Source: Acidobacteriota bacterium | GTDB lineage: Bacteria; Acidobacteriota; Blastocatellia; Pyrinomonadales; Pyrinomonadaceae | Length of the DNA stretch: 9,020 nucleotides | Direction: 5' to 3' | NCBI GenBank assembly: GCA_013696385.1 | Contig: JACCYR010000071.1 | Coordinates: forward strand, 1 to 9,020 | Part shown: positions 1-5,998 of the stretch, in pieces | Numbering within the stretch: position 1 is the first letter of the stretch | Layout of the letters: each line of letters begins with the position of its first letter | Notes under the pieces: generated by a model | Told to the model about the DNA's origin: nothing | What the model saw: only the letters and a program-made list of their open reading frames with translations | The model's database searches: none | Program-made: the position numbers and the translations under genes

Positions 1-2
1 AA

Positions 3-440
3 TTTGAACTTATTGATACGGACACAATCCGCAATCGCCGCGCATTAGTTTTTAATTATTCAATCACACGCGACAAAGCAAGACAGCAAATTACTGCGGC
101 TGGGGCTTTTGACGATTCGGTGATTACGGGAATGGAAGGCAAAGTTTGGATTGACCGCGAAAGTTTTCGCGTCTTGCGCGTCGAAAGCGCGGCAACCGAA
201 ATCCCCGAAAGTTTTCGGGTTCGCTCGGCTAACCGCATAATCGATTACGATTGGGTGACGATTGCCAATGAAAAATATCTGCTTCCGTCGCTCTCCGACG
301 TGCGTTTGACCTCACGAGAAAATAGTCAGCTTTACGAAACGCGCAATCTGATTCGTTTTAAGGATTATCAAAAATACGGTTCGGAAGTTGAAATTTTGGA
401 CGAAGACGAGGAAGTGCCGGAAGAAAAGCCGAATCAATAG
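3..440 (+). CDS. LolA-like-fold protein, 3' end (5' end outside window)
   Basis: The frame is open from base 3 to the TAA... TAG-type stop ending at 440 and has no start of its own, so this is the C-terminal part (145 residues) of a gene entering from the left. A GTG at 120 is only an internal valine codon, because coding character continues upstream of it (FELIDTDTIRNRRALVF). The visible part has the pattern GMEGKVWIDRESFRVLRVE, then IDYDWVTIANEKYLLP and ETRNLIRFKDYQKYG, and ends in an acidic tail (EILDEDEEVPEE). Short strands of the type 'G-WID-+-RVLR-E' followed by 'Y--V-I--KYLLP' match exported acidobacterial proteins of unknown function with a LolA/LppX-like beta fold. The signal peptide would lie outside the window. 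Family assignment is from pattern memory; the specific role is unknown. Confidence 0.7.
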   Translation, partial: FELIDTDTIRNRRALVFNYSITRDKARQQITAAGAFDDSVITGMEGKVWIDRESFRVLRVESAATEIPESFRVRSANRIIDYDWVTIANEKYLLPSLSDVRLTSRENSQLYETRNLIRFKDYQKYGSEVEILDEDEEVPEEKPNQ

Positions 441-500
441 GCAGCAGCAGTCGGCGCATCAATCGTAAATTTTGAAGCGGTTTATCTTTATATTTCCCGT

Positions 501-511
501 CGATTAAATCG
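501..511. promoter_or_regulatory. Candidate operator palindrome upstream of antitoxin
   Basis: CGATT-A-AATCG is a perfect inverted repeat with 5-bp arms, 21 bp upstream of the antitoxin ATG. The wider context CGTCGATTAAATCGTCG is nearly symmetric. Antitoxins of this class usually autorepress by binding a palindrome at their own promoter, so this is a plausible operator. The repeat is short and could be chance; no convincing -35/-10 pair was found around it. Confidence 0.3.
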
Positions 512-532
512 TCGTGTTAAAATTGAAAAATT

Positions 533-769
533 ATGGGACAGCTAATTATTGAAATTCCGTTTGATGTCAATCGCTGCTATCAAATCAAAAACACCAAACT
601 CGCCGCCGATGTGTTAGCAAAGTTAGATATGTTGGCTTTGGGCAAAAATCCGACGCGCCGACAATTGGAAGATTTGGAAGATTTGATAGCCGCCGAAGAA
701 TCTCTCGCGGAAGCTAAAGAAAAAGGAACAATTTCTTGGGAAGAAATCAAAGCGGAATTCAATCTATAA
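533..769 (+). CDS. Antitoxin of a RelBE-type toxin-antitoxin pair
   Basis: This is a 78-residue intact ORF. The C-terminal half (about residues 42-78: TRRQLEDLEDLIAAEESL, then AEAKEKGTISWEEIKAEFNL) is a charged helical region ending in the 'GTISWEEIKAE' type tail common in small antitoxins encoded just before RelE/ParE-fold toxins. Residues 1-40 would be the DNA-binding/dimerisation part, though no motif there is diagnostic. The main support is context: the next frame (766-1025), overlapping its stop codon, encodes a recognisable RelE-family toxin. The antitoxin would bind and neutralise the toxin in the cytoplasm and repress its own operon; a palindrome lies at 501-511. No clear Shine-Dalgarno precedes the ATG (AT-rich leader GAAAAATT). 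The antitoxin reading frame is undamaged, although the toxin is broken. Confidence 0.75.
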   Translation: MGQLIIEIPFDVNRCYQIKNTKLAADVLAKLDMLALGKNPTRRQLEDLEDLIAAEESLAEAKEKGTISWEEIKAEFNL

Positions 770-1025
770 CTTATACAGTCGAATTTGCGCCGCGAACAAG
801 GCGGGAACTTAGAAAACTTTCTTCCGTCGCCAGAAAGCGCGTTTTGGATAAAATCAATTCTCTCGCCGACAATCCGTTTCCGCACGGGGCTACACGGAGA
901 TGAAAGGATCAAAAGATTACTATCGCGTCAAAACTGGCGATTATCGCATTATTTACACGGTCGAACACGGTGAACTTTTAATTTTAGTCATCAGCATCGA
1001 GCATCGCCGCGAAATCTATCGTTAA
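766..1025 (+). pseudogene. RelE/ParE-family mRNA interferase toxin, degraded
   Basis: Two overlapping frames together give one complete RelE-like protein of 85 residues. Frame A, 766-903, reads ITYTVEFAPRTRRELRKL, later KRVLDKINSLADNPFPHGAT, then RR-stop. Frame B, about 891-1025, reads EMKGSKDYYRVKTGDYRIIY, then TVEHGELLILVISIEHRREI, then YR-stop. Removing one copy of the tandem AC dinucleotide at 892-895 (TACACG to TACG) joins them as PHGAT-EMKGSKDYYRV, the normal family sequence. The expected start codon at 766-768 is ATA, where the family has M (MTYTVEF). The conserved features are present: the basic K-GSKDYYRVK-GDYRIIY core and the terminal HRREIYR, which in RelE relatives carry the RNA-cleavage residues. 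In a live gene this would be a ribosome-dependent or free mRNA endonuclease held by the antitoxin. With two lesions it is most likely dead. An in-frame TTG at 736 could in principle start frame A, but would not fix the frameshift. Confidence 0.88.
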
Positions 1026-1033
1026 AATTTGAT

Positions 1034-1183
1034 TTATAAAGCAAAATAAGCGGCAAGCACGGGAATTATTAACCACAGCAAACCTTTGATAAGAAAGAAC
1101 AGAAAACCGGCAACGCCGAAGCGTTTCACCCAACCGACATCCGAAGATTTTCTTTTTCTTGGTGATTCCTGCATTCTTTTCAT
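1034..1183 (-). CDS. Small single-span membrane protein, 49 aa, unknown function
   Basis: Read on the minus strand from the ATG at 1181-1183 to the TAA at 1034-1036. Residues 1-21 are strongly basic (MKRMQESPRKRKSSDVGWVK, then R). Residues 22-49 form one hydrophobic stretch (FGVAGFLFFLIKGLLWLIIP, then VLAAYFAL), so the protein is probably an inner-membrane peptide with a cytoplasmic basic N-terminus. The pattern 'GW-KRFGVAGFLFFLIKGLLWL-IP' resembles small unannotated proteins seen in many bacteria, so I treat it as a real gene. The same frame is open further upstream to 1300, but that would overlap the secreted dipeptidase gene, and the extra residues look non-coding; a second ATG at 1172-1174 is also possible. 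It converges on the toxin remnant with a gap of only 8 bp and diverges from the dipeptidase gene. Confidence 0.6.
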   Translation of the reverse strand: MKRMQESPRKRKSSDVGWVKRFGVAGFLFFLIKGLLWLIIPVLAAYFAL

Positions 1184-1241
1184 AAAATAACTTTTTTGAC
1201 GACACTTTTCAAATGAAACAACAAGGAAGTTTGCCGAAATT

Positions 1242-1919
1242 ATGAGAAAACAATTCTTGACAAATGCGGCTTTACTTGTTTGGATATTGCTTGCATCCAT
1301 TTTCGCGTTTGCACAAAACGCGCCGCCCGCAGAAAAAAATAAACTTGAGGCTCAATTGGTCGAACTAACAAAACTTGATAATACGATAAAACTTGATATT
1401 CGTTATGCCCGCGTCGATAATTTTGTCGGCAAAGCGGTTTATCCCGAAGCGCGTGCCTTTATGCAGCGTCCTGCCGCCGAAGCACTTCTGCGCGTTCATC
1501 AAAAACTAAAAAAACAAGGATTCGGTTTAGTTATTTTTGACGGCTATCGACCGTGGTCGGTAACGAAACTTTTTTGGGAAGTTACGCCGGAAGACAAACG
1601 GAAATTCGTTGCCAATCCGAAAATCGGTTCAAAGCATAATCGCGGCTGCGCGGTTGATTTGAGTTTGTTTAATTTACGAACGGGGAAATTTATTGAAATG
1701 CCGACGGATTTTGACGATTTCACCGAAAAGGCAAGCCCGAATTATAAAGGCGGAACAAAACAACAGCGAAAAAACCGCGATTTGCTTCGCACGACGATGG
1801 AAGCCGATGGTTTTACCGTCAACGTCAACGAGTGGTGGCATTTCGATTATAAGGATTGGCAGGATTATGACATTTACGACATTGCTTTTTCTGAAATAGA
1901 AATAGATAAAGAATTATAA
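1242..1919 (+). CDS. D-alanyl-D-alanine dipeptidase, VanX/DdpX type (peptidase M15D), secreted
   Basis: This 225-residue protein hydrolyses D-Ala-D-Ala in family members, using one zinc ion. Residues 1-24 are a Sec signal peptide (basic MRKQ, hydrophobic core, AFA before Q25), so it acts in the periplasm. Family motifs occur in order: LDIRYARVDNF (51-61), DGYRP with R103, the zinc motif SKHNRGCAVD (H132, D139), and EWWHFDY with catalytic E197 and zinc ligand H200. All key residues are present and length is normal. Upstream, AAGGAAG (1223-1229) is a Shine-Dalgarno 12 bases before the ATG, which supports this start. No vanH, ligase, or two-component genes flank it, so a role in glycopeptide resistance is not supported. 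Recycling of D-Ala from peptidoglycan dipeptide, or use of it as nutrient, is more likely. A strong hairpin follows 20 bp after the stop. Confidence 0.93.
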   Translation: MRKQFLTNAALLVWILLASIFAFAQNAPPAEKNKLEAQLVELTKLDNTIKLDIRYARVDNFVGKAVYPEARAFMQRPAAEALLRVHQKLKKQGFGLVIFDGYRPWSVTKLFWEVTPEDKRKFVANPKIGSKHNRGCAVDLSLFNLRTGKFIEMPTDFDDFTEKASPNYKGGTKQQRKNRDLLRTTMEADGFTVNVNEWWHFDYKDWQDYDIYDIAFSEIEIDKEL

Positions 1920-1938
1920 AATGTATAATTATAAGTTA

Positions 1939-1988
1939 AAACTAAACCACTCTGCACTTTGAAGTGCAGAGTGGTTTAGTTTGTTTTT
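1939..1988. terminator. Long perfect hairpin plus T-tract, intrinsic terminator after the dipeptidase gene
   Basis: Left arm AAACTAAACCACTCTGCAC (1939-1957) pairs perfectly with right arm GTGCAGAGTGGTTTAGTTT minus its last base (1964-1982) around the loop TTTGAA (the loop bases can pair two steps further, leaving TG). The right arm runs into TTGTTTTT (to 1988). A 19-bp uninterrupted stem is longer than most intrinsic terminators. The upstream side is A-rich, so it may also work against transcription from the right. Confidence 0.8.
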
Positions 1989-2435
1989 AGAGATGTTTTC
2001 TAAAACAATCCGAACTTTGAATTTTATCACGCAGGAATCTTATTTTTATCAAAAGCGATTCATCTTACCGTTTTTCCAAGGCAGGGAGCGCAAAAGTTTT
2101 CTATTTAAACGCGCTCAAACCTAACTTAAATCTTCTCTTTCAATAAATTAAATTATTGTAGAAATCTTTTTAATCCTTTACGTTTGCCTTGTTTATCAAA
2201 ATCGTTTGACCAAAATCTCAAGCAAACTTTGGCTAGTATAAATGAAAAAGTGTAATATGGTAAATTTTAAATAACACGTAATTTTACCGCCAAATTTCGT
2301 TACACAAACTTCATTGAGATTTAACTTTTAAATCAAACAACGGACACATTTCGTTAATCACTTGTCGTTAGACTCTTCTTTCTCCAGATAAAACATTAGG
2401 AAAATTTGAACCGCAAATATCAAGGCAGGAAATAA
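1989..2435. other. AT-rich intergenic region, no gene seen
   Basis: About 450 bases with stops in all frames and no convincing protein. No RNA gene or known riboswitch was recognised. One weak promoter-like pair precedes the receptor gene: TTGGCT (2229-2234), an 18-base spacer, then TAATAT (2253-2258); each box matches the consensus at four of six positions. A better -35-like TTGACC at 2206-2211 has no -10 box at an acceptable distance (the TAGTAT/TATAAA cluster at 2234-2242 is 22 or more bases away). If the promoter is here, the receptor mRNA has a long 5' leader of about 230 bases, with room for post-transcriptional control. Confidence 0.5.
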
Positions 2436-2489
2436 ATGTTAAGCCGTTTTATGGAGAAAAATCTATTTTATTTTACAGGAGTTGATTAA
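2436..2489 (+). CDS. Possible 17-residue leader ORF before the receptor gene
   Basis: ATG at 2436 begins MLSRFMEKNLFYFTGVD and stops with TAA at 2487-2489, five bases before the receptor ATG. It has a well placed Shine-Dalgarno, AGGA at 2427-2430, five bases upstream of its start. The receptor's own Shine-Dalgarno (AGGAG, 2477-2481) lies inside the last codons of this ORF, an arrangement that would allow translational coupling. The peptide has no recognisable family and an ORF this short can occur by chance, so this is only a candidate. Confidence 0.25.
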   Translation: MLSRFMEKNLFYFTGVD

Positions 2490-2494
2490 ACAAA

Positions 2495-5400
2495 ATGTTC
2501 AGGAAAAAACTTTTTATTAGTCGAATTTGCTTACTTTTAATATTATTGGCAGGCAGCATCACGATAAGCCAAGCGCAGGTTGATACGGCATCCGTCACCG
2601 GACAAGTTATTGACCCGCAAGGTGCGGTTGTCGCCGGAGCGCGGGTTGTCGTGACCAATCAAGGCACAAGCATCGCCGTTGAAACGACAACCAACGGCGA
2701 AGGTTATTACACTTTAATCAATCTAAAACCGAGTTTATACAAAATCGAAATCACGCAATCGGGCTTTAAAACCGATTCGCGCAAAGACGTTGAATTAAAC
2801 GTCGGGCAAAAAGCGCGGCTTGATTTTCAGCTTTCTGTCGGTGAAACAACCGCCGTAGTTGACGTTACAACGGAAAACCAAACGCAGTTGCAGCGCGAAG
2901 ACGCAAGTCTCGGAAACGTCGTTGACAATCGCCGCGTGACGACTCTGCCCTTGCCGCAACGCAGTTGGGACGACCTCTTGACGCAAGTCGCCGGAACGCA
3001 GGGCGACCCGTATACCGAACAATCCGGCGGCACGGCTTCGGGCAGAACCGGCAGTGTCAACATTCACGGCATCCGCTCGCTTTACAATAATTTTATTCTC
3101 GACGGGCAGGATAACAATTCGATTTCAACGAACGTGCAGGAATTTTCGACTCAGGTTTCGCGCCCTTCGATTGATTCGCTCGGCGAATTCAAAGTTATCA
3201 CTTCACAATTTTCAGCCGACACGGGACGCGCGGCGGGCGGCGTTGTTTCGGTAACGACCAAATCGGGAACAAACGATTTTCACGGTTTGGCGTATGAATA
3301 CGTCCGCAACAAAATTTTTGACGCGAACGACTTTTTCTCAAACCGTTTGGGGCGCGAGCGTCCGCAGCGTGTTCAAAATCAATTCGGCGGAAACTTGGGC
3401 GGACCGATTTGGAAAAACCGCGCGTTCTTTTTTACCGATTTTGAAGCCACGCGCATCCGGCAAGGCGTTTTGCGGATTGCCACCGTTCCGCTTGCGAGCG
3501 AAAAAGCCGGAAACTTTGCGGGGCGGTTGGGAAATCCGATTAGCGTTGGTGGACAACAAATTCCGATTTTTAACTGCAACGGAACGCCGAGTGGAAATTT
3601 TGTTCGCGTCGGACAGATTTTTAATCCGAATAGCCGAATGCTTTGTCCGAATCCGAACTTTAATCCGAATCAAGCACCCGGACTTACGAATTTGCCGTAT
3701 TTCCCGCAGCCTTTCGCCGGAAACATTATTTCCAATATTGACTCGGTTTCAGCGCGTTTGGCGGCACTTTTTCCGAATCCGACGCTTGGCGGAACTTCCA
3801 ACAACTTTGCCCGCACGCCAACTTTGACCGATGATGCAAATCGTTTCACAACCCGACTCGATTATAAAATCAACGCCAGAAACGACATTTTCGGACGCTA
3901 CGCTTACGGCAAACGCGACCGCTTTGTGCCGGGATTTTTCGGCGGTTTGGCGGACGGAACGGACACTTCGGCGTGGGGATTGACGACGGTTAAAACTCAC
4001 GCCCTTGTAACCGGCTGGAATTATACGATTAGCTCAAACATCTTCAATCAATTCCGCTTCGGCTACAATTATGCCAACGCGACTTCGACGCAAGAACCGT
4101 TTGGCGAAGGTTCGAGCGCAAGCTATATTCCTGGTCTGCCGGATGTCGAACAAGGCGGTTTGCCGTCAATCGTCATTTCCGGTTTCAGTCCGCGCTTAGG
4201 TTCGCCCGACTTTTTGCCGAAGTTTCAAAAATCAAAGCAATATCAATTCACCAACACGACGACCTTCATTCGCGGCGCACATACTATTCGTTTTGGAGCT
4301 GATGTTATGGCTCCGCTCAAACTCGATTATATTGATGTTCCGGGAACTCGCGGACGCTTCGATTTTGCCGCCGCATACACGAGCTATCTCGGCGTAAGCG
4401 GAACGGGCAATGCGCTTGCTGATTTTCTCGCGGGAACGCCAATCAATGTTTTGCTGACTAATTCGGGTGTCGTTCAGCAACGCCGTTATATGTATTCGTT
4501 TTTCGGTCAGGACGATTGGAAAGTTACGCCGAAACTGACGCTTAATTTGGGACTTCGCTATGATTTTGGCTCGCCTTCTTTTGAAGCCAACAACAAACTA
4601 GCAAATTTTGACCCAATTGCCGCGCTTGCCGCGACGAATCAAACGCAAGCGTTGGCTTCTTTGCAGCAAGCAACCGACGGCGGTCTGCAAAATCGTTCGC
4701 TGATTAAACCCGACCGCAACAATTTCGCTCCGCGCATTGGCTTTGCTTATTCGGCAACCAATAATTTCGTCATTCGCGGCGGATACGGGCTTTATTACAA
4801 TCTGATTGACCGCATCGGTTCGGAAGACCAAATCGCGCTCAATCCGCCGAATATCATCAACTTCAACACACGCACCGATGCACCTGGTTCGGCTGTTGCG
4901 GGCATAACTTTAAGCGGCGGAATTCCCGCCAATTTGCTTAATCCGGCGAATATCTCGATACGCAACATTCAACTACGCGCCGCCAATCCAAACGCCGCTA
5001 CGCCGTATATTCAACAAGGCAGTATCGGCATTCAATATCAATTTTGGAATAACTGGCTCGCCGAAGCCAATTATGTTCACACCAGAGGAACAAAACTTTA
5101 TACGTTGCGTGATTTGAATCAACCTTTGCCAAACGTGCCGAATTCGCGTCCCTTTTCGCAGTTTGGATTAATCGAATACCGCGACGACAACGGCATCTCG
5201 CGTTACAACGCGCTTGAAACAACACTCGACAAGCGATTTGCCAACGGCTATACAGTTCGCGCCGTTTATACATTCGCCAAATCGAAAGATAATTCGGGCG
5301 AACATCTGACAAGCGGCGGTTCAAGCGCGTTTCCCGACAACGCCCGCGATTTGTCGAATTGGTATGGCTTTTCGGATTTCGATGTGCGCCATCGCTTTGT

Positions 5401-5926
5401 CGTCAACGGCATCTGGGAATTGCCATTTGGAAAAGGAAAATCGTATTTTCAAAGCGGAATCGGCGCGGCATTGCTTGGCGGTTGGGATTTGACCGGAAGT
5501 TTGAACACTCGTTCGGGCAGACCTTTTACCGTTACGCAATCGGGCGACCCGCTCAAACTCGGTTCGCTTTCGACGACGCTGGCGGATTTAGTCGGCGACC
5601 CGAATGTTTCCACCCCGAATGTTGACGGCTTTTTCAACACGGCGGCTTTTCAGGCTTTACCCGGAACTCTGATGCGCTTTGGATTGCAGCCGCGCAACTC
5701 TCTGCGCGGACCCGGTTTCGCGTCGCTTGATTTAGCGATTCATCGCCGCTTCGGTTTAGGACGCGAAAACACGAATCTCGAATTTCGCTGGGAAGTTTTC
5801 AACGCCCTGAATCGCGCTAATTTCGGCTTGCCGAATCGCACCGTCAACAGCAGCAGTTTCGGAACAATCACGACTTTGCAGGGCGACCCGCGCATTATGC
5901 AGTTTGCTGTGCGATTTAATTTTTAA
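2495..5926 (+). CDS. Oar-like TonB-dependent outer-membrane receptor with carboxypeptidase-regulatory-like domain
   Basis: This 1143-residue protein has a Sec signal peptide (residues 1-27, MFRKKLFISR, hydrophobic core, ISQAQ). Residues about 33-115 form a CarboxypepD-regulatory beta domain (ASVTGQVIDPQGAVVAGARV, NGEGYYTLINLKPSLYKIEI). Residues about 135-255 form the plug (RVTTLPLPQRSWDDLLTQVA, GSVNIHGIRSLYNNFILDGQ, then GRAAGGVVSVTTKSGTNDFHG). The remainder is a large beta barrel ending in FAVRFNF, with the terminal aromatic residue expected for BAM-assembled outer-membrane proteins. This architecture and length match the Oar-type receptors that are expanded in Acidobacteriota. They are proposed to take up large or complex substrates energised by TonB-ExbBD; the ligand cannot be read from sequence. 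I saw no clear TonB box. AGGAG at 2477-2481 is a Shine-Dalgarno 13 bases before the ATG, rather long spacing. No frameshift or internal stop is present. Many antisense and alternate-frame ORFs across it are shadows. Confidence 0.95.
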   Translation: MFRKKLFISRICLLLILLAGSITISQAQVDTASVTGQVIDPQGAVVAGARVVVTNQGTSIAVETTTNGEGYYTLINLKPSLYKIEITQSGFKTDSRKDVELNVGQKARLDFQLSVGETTAVVDVTTENQTQLQREDASLGNVVDNRRVTTLPLPQRSWDDLLTQVAGTQGDPYTEQSGGTASGRTGSVNIHGIRSLYNNFILDGQDNNSISTNVQEFSTQVSRPSIDSLGEFKVITSQFSADTGRAAGGVVSVTTKSGTNDFHGLAYEYVRNKIFDANDFFSNRLGRERPQRVQNQFGGNLGGPIWKNRAFFFTDFEATRIRQGVLRIATVPLASEKAGNFAGRLGNPISVGGQQIPIFNCNGTPSGNFVRVGQIFNPNSRMLCPNPNFNPNQAPGLTNLPYFPQPFAGNIISNIDSVSARLAALFPNPTLGGTSNNFARTPTLTDDANRFTTRLDYKINARNDIFGRYAYGKRDRFVPGFFGGLADGTDTSAWGLTTVKTHALVTGWNYTISSNIFNQFRFGYNYANATSTQEPFGEGSSASYIPGLPDVEQGGLPSIVISGFSPRLGSPDFLPKFQKSKQYQFTNTTTFIRGAHTIRFGADVMAPLKLDYIDVPGTRGRFDFAAAYTSYLGVSGTGNALADFLAGTPINVLLTNSGVVQQRRYMYSFFGQDDWKVTPKLTLNLGLRYDFGSPSFEANNKLANFDPIAALAATNQTQALASLQQATDGGLQNRSLIKPDRNNFAPRIGFAYSATNNFVIRGGYGLYYNLIDRIGSEDQIALNPPNIINFNTRTDAPGSAVAGITLSGGIPANLLNPANISIRNIQLRAANPNAATPYIQQGSIGIQYQFWNNWLAEANYVHTRGTKLYTLRDLNQPLPNVPNSRPFSQFGLIEYRDDNGISRYNALETTLDKRFANGYTVRAVYTFAKSKDNSGEHLTSGGSSAFPDNARDLSNWYGFSDFDVRHRFVVNGIWELPFGKGKSYFQSGIGAALLGGWDLTGSLNTRSGRPFTVTQSGDPLKLGSLSTTLADLVGDPNVSTPNVDGFFNTAAFQALPGTLMRFGLQPRNSLRGPGFASLDLAIHRRFGLGRENTNLEFRWEVFNALNRANFGLPNRTVNSSSFGTITTLQGDPRIMQFAVRFNF

Positions 5927-5945
5927 TCAACGACCCGGTTGATTA
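5924..5945. repeat. Small hairpin at the receptor stop codon
   Basis: TAATCAAC (5924-5931, beginning with the receptor's TAA stop) pairs perfectly with GTTGATTA (5938-5945) around GACCCG. It is the first of two hairpins that fill the gap between the receptor and the PHP gene. It has only a short T run after it (ATTTC), so on its own it would be a weak terminator; it may protect the mRNA 3' end. Confidence 0.55.
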
Positions 5946-5949
5946 TTTC

Positions 5950-5996
5950 GGAGGAGCGGAAACCCAAAGTCTGCTCCTCCAATTTTTAATTTTTAG
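5950..5996 (+). terminator. Intrinsic terminator after the receptor gene
   Basis: GGAGGAGC (5950-5957) pairs with GCTCCTCC (5973-5980), and the stem can grow by three more pairs including one G-U (GGA with TCT), leaving a nine-base loop AACCCAAAG. AATTTTTAATTTTTAG follows directly. This is a GC-rich stem plus T-tract as expected for factor-independent termination. The T-tract ends three bases before the ATG of the next gene, so the PHP gene either depends on read-through or starts from a promoter embedded here or inside the receptor gene. Confidence 0.75.
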
Positions 5997-5998
5997 TT

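Noticed and set aside
120..440. GTG at 120 as the start of the first gene
   Set aside because: The same frame stays open and protein-like up to the window edge, so the GTG is internal.
785..973. Plus-strand 62-residue ORF inside the toxin region
   Set aside because: It is the third, out-of-frame reading; the two other frames carry the clear RelE-family sequence, and this one matches nothing.
766..1025. Programmed frameshifting to make the toxin
   Set aside because: No slippery heptamer is present at the switch point (GCTACACGGAG), a duplicated AC explains it better, and the start codon is also missing.
984..1205. Minus-strand 73-residue ORF
   Set aside because: Overlaps the more convincing 49-residue membrane protein in another frame and the toxin end; composition looks random.
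1184..1300. N-terminal extension of the 49-residue membrane protein to the ATG at 1300
   Set aside because: It would overlap the signal-peptide region of the well supported dipeptidase gene, and the added residues lack any pattern.
2206..2242. TTGACC with TAGTAT/TATAAA as a sigma-70 promoter
   Set aside because: Spacing of at least 22 bases is outside the working range; only a weaker pair at 2229-2258 remains.
3294..3827. 177-residue plus-strand ORF and several minus-strand ORFs within the receptor gene
   Set aside because: They lie in alternate frames of a clear TonB-dependent receptor, are rich in R, F and S as expected of frame shadows, and have no domain.
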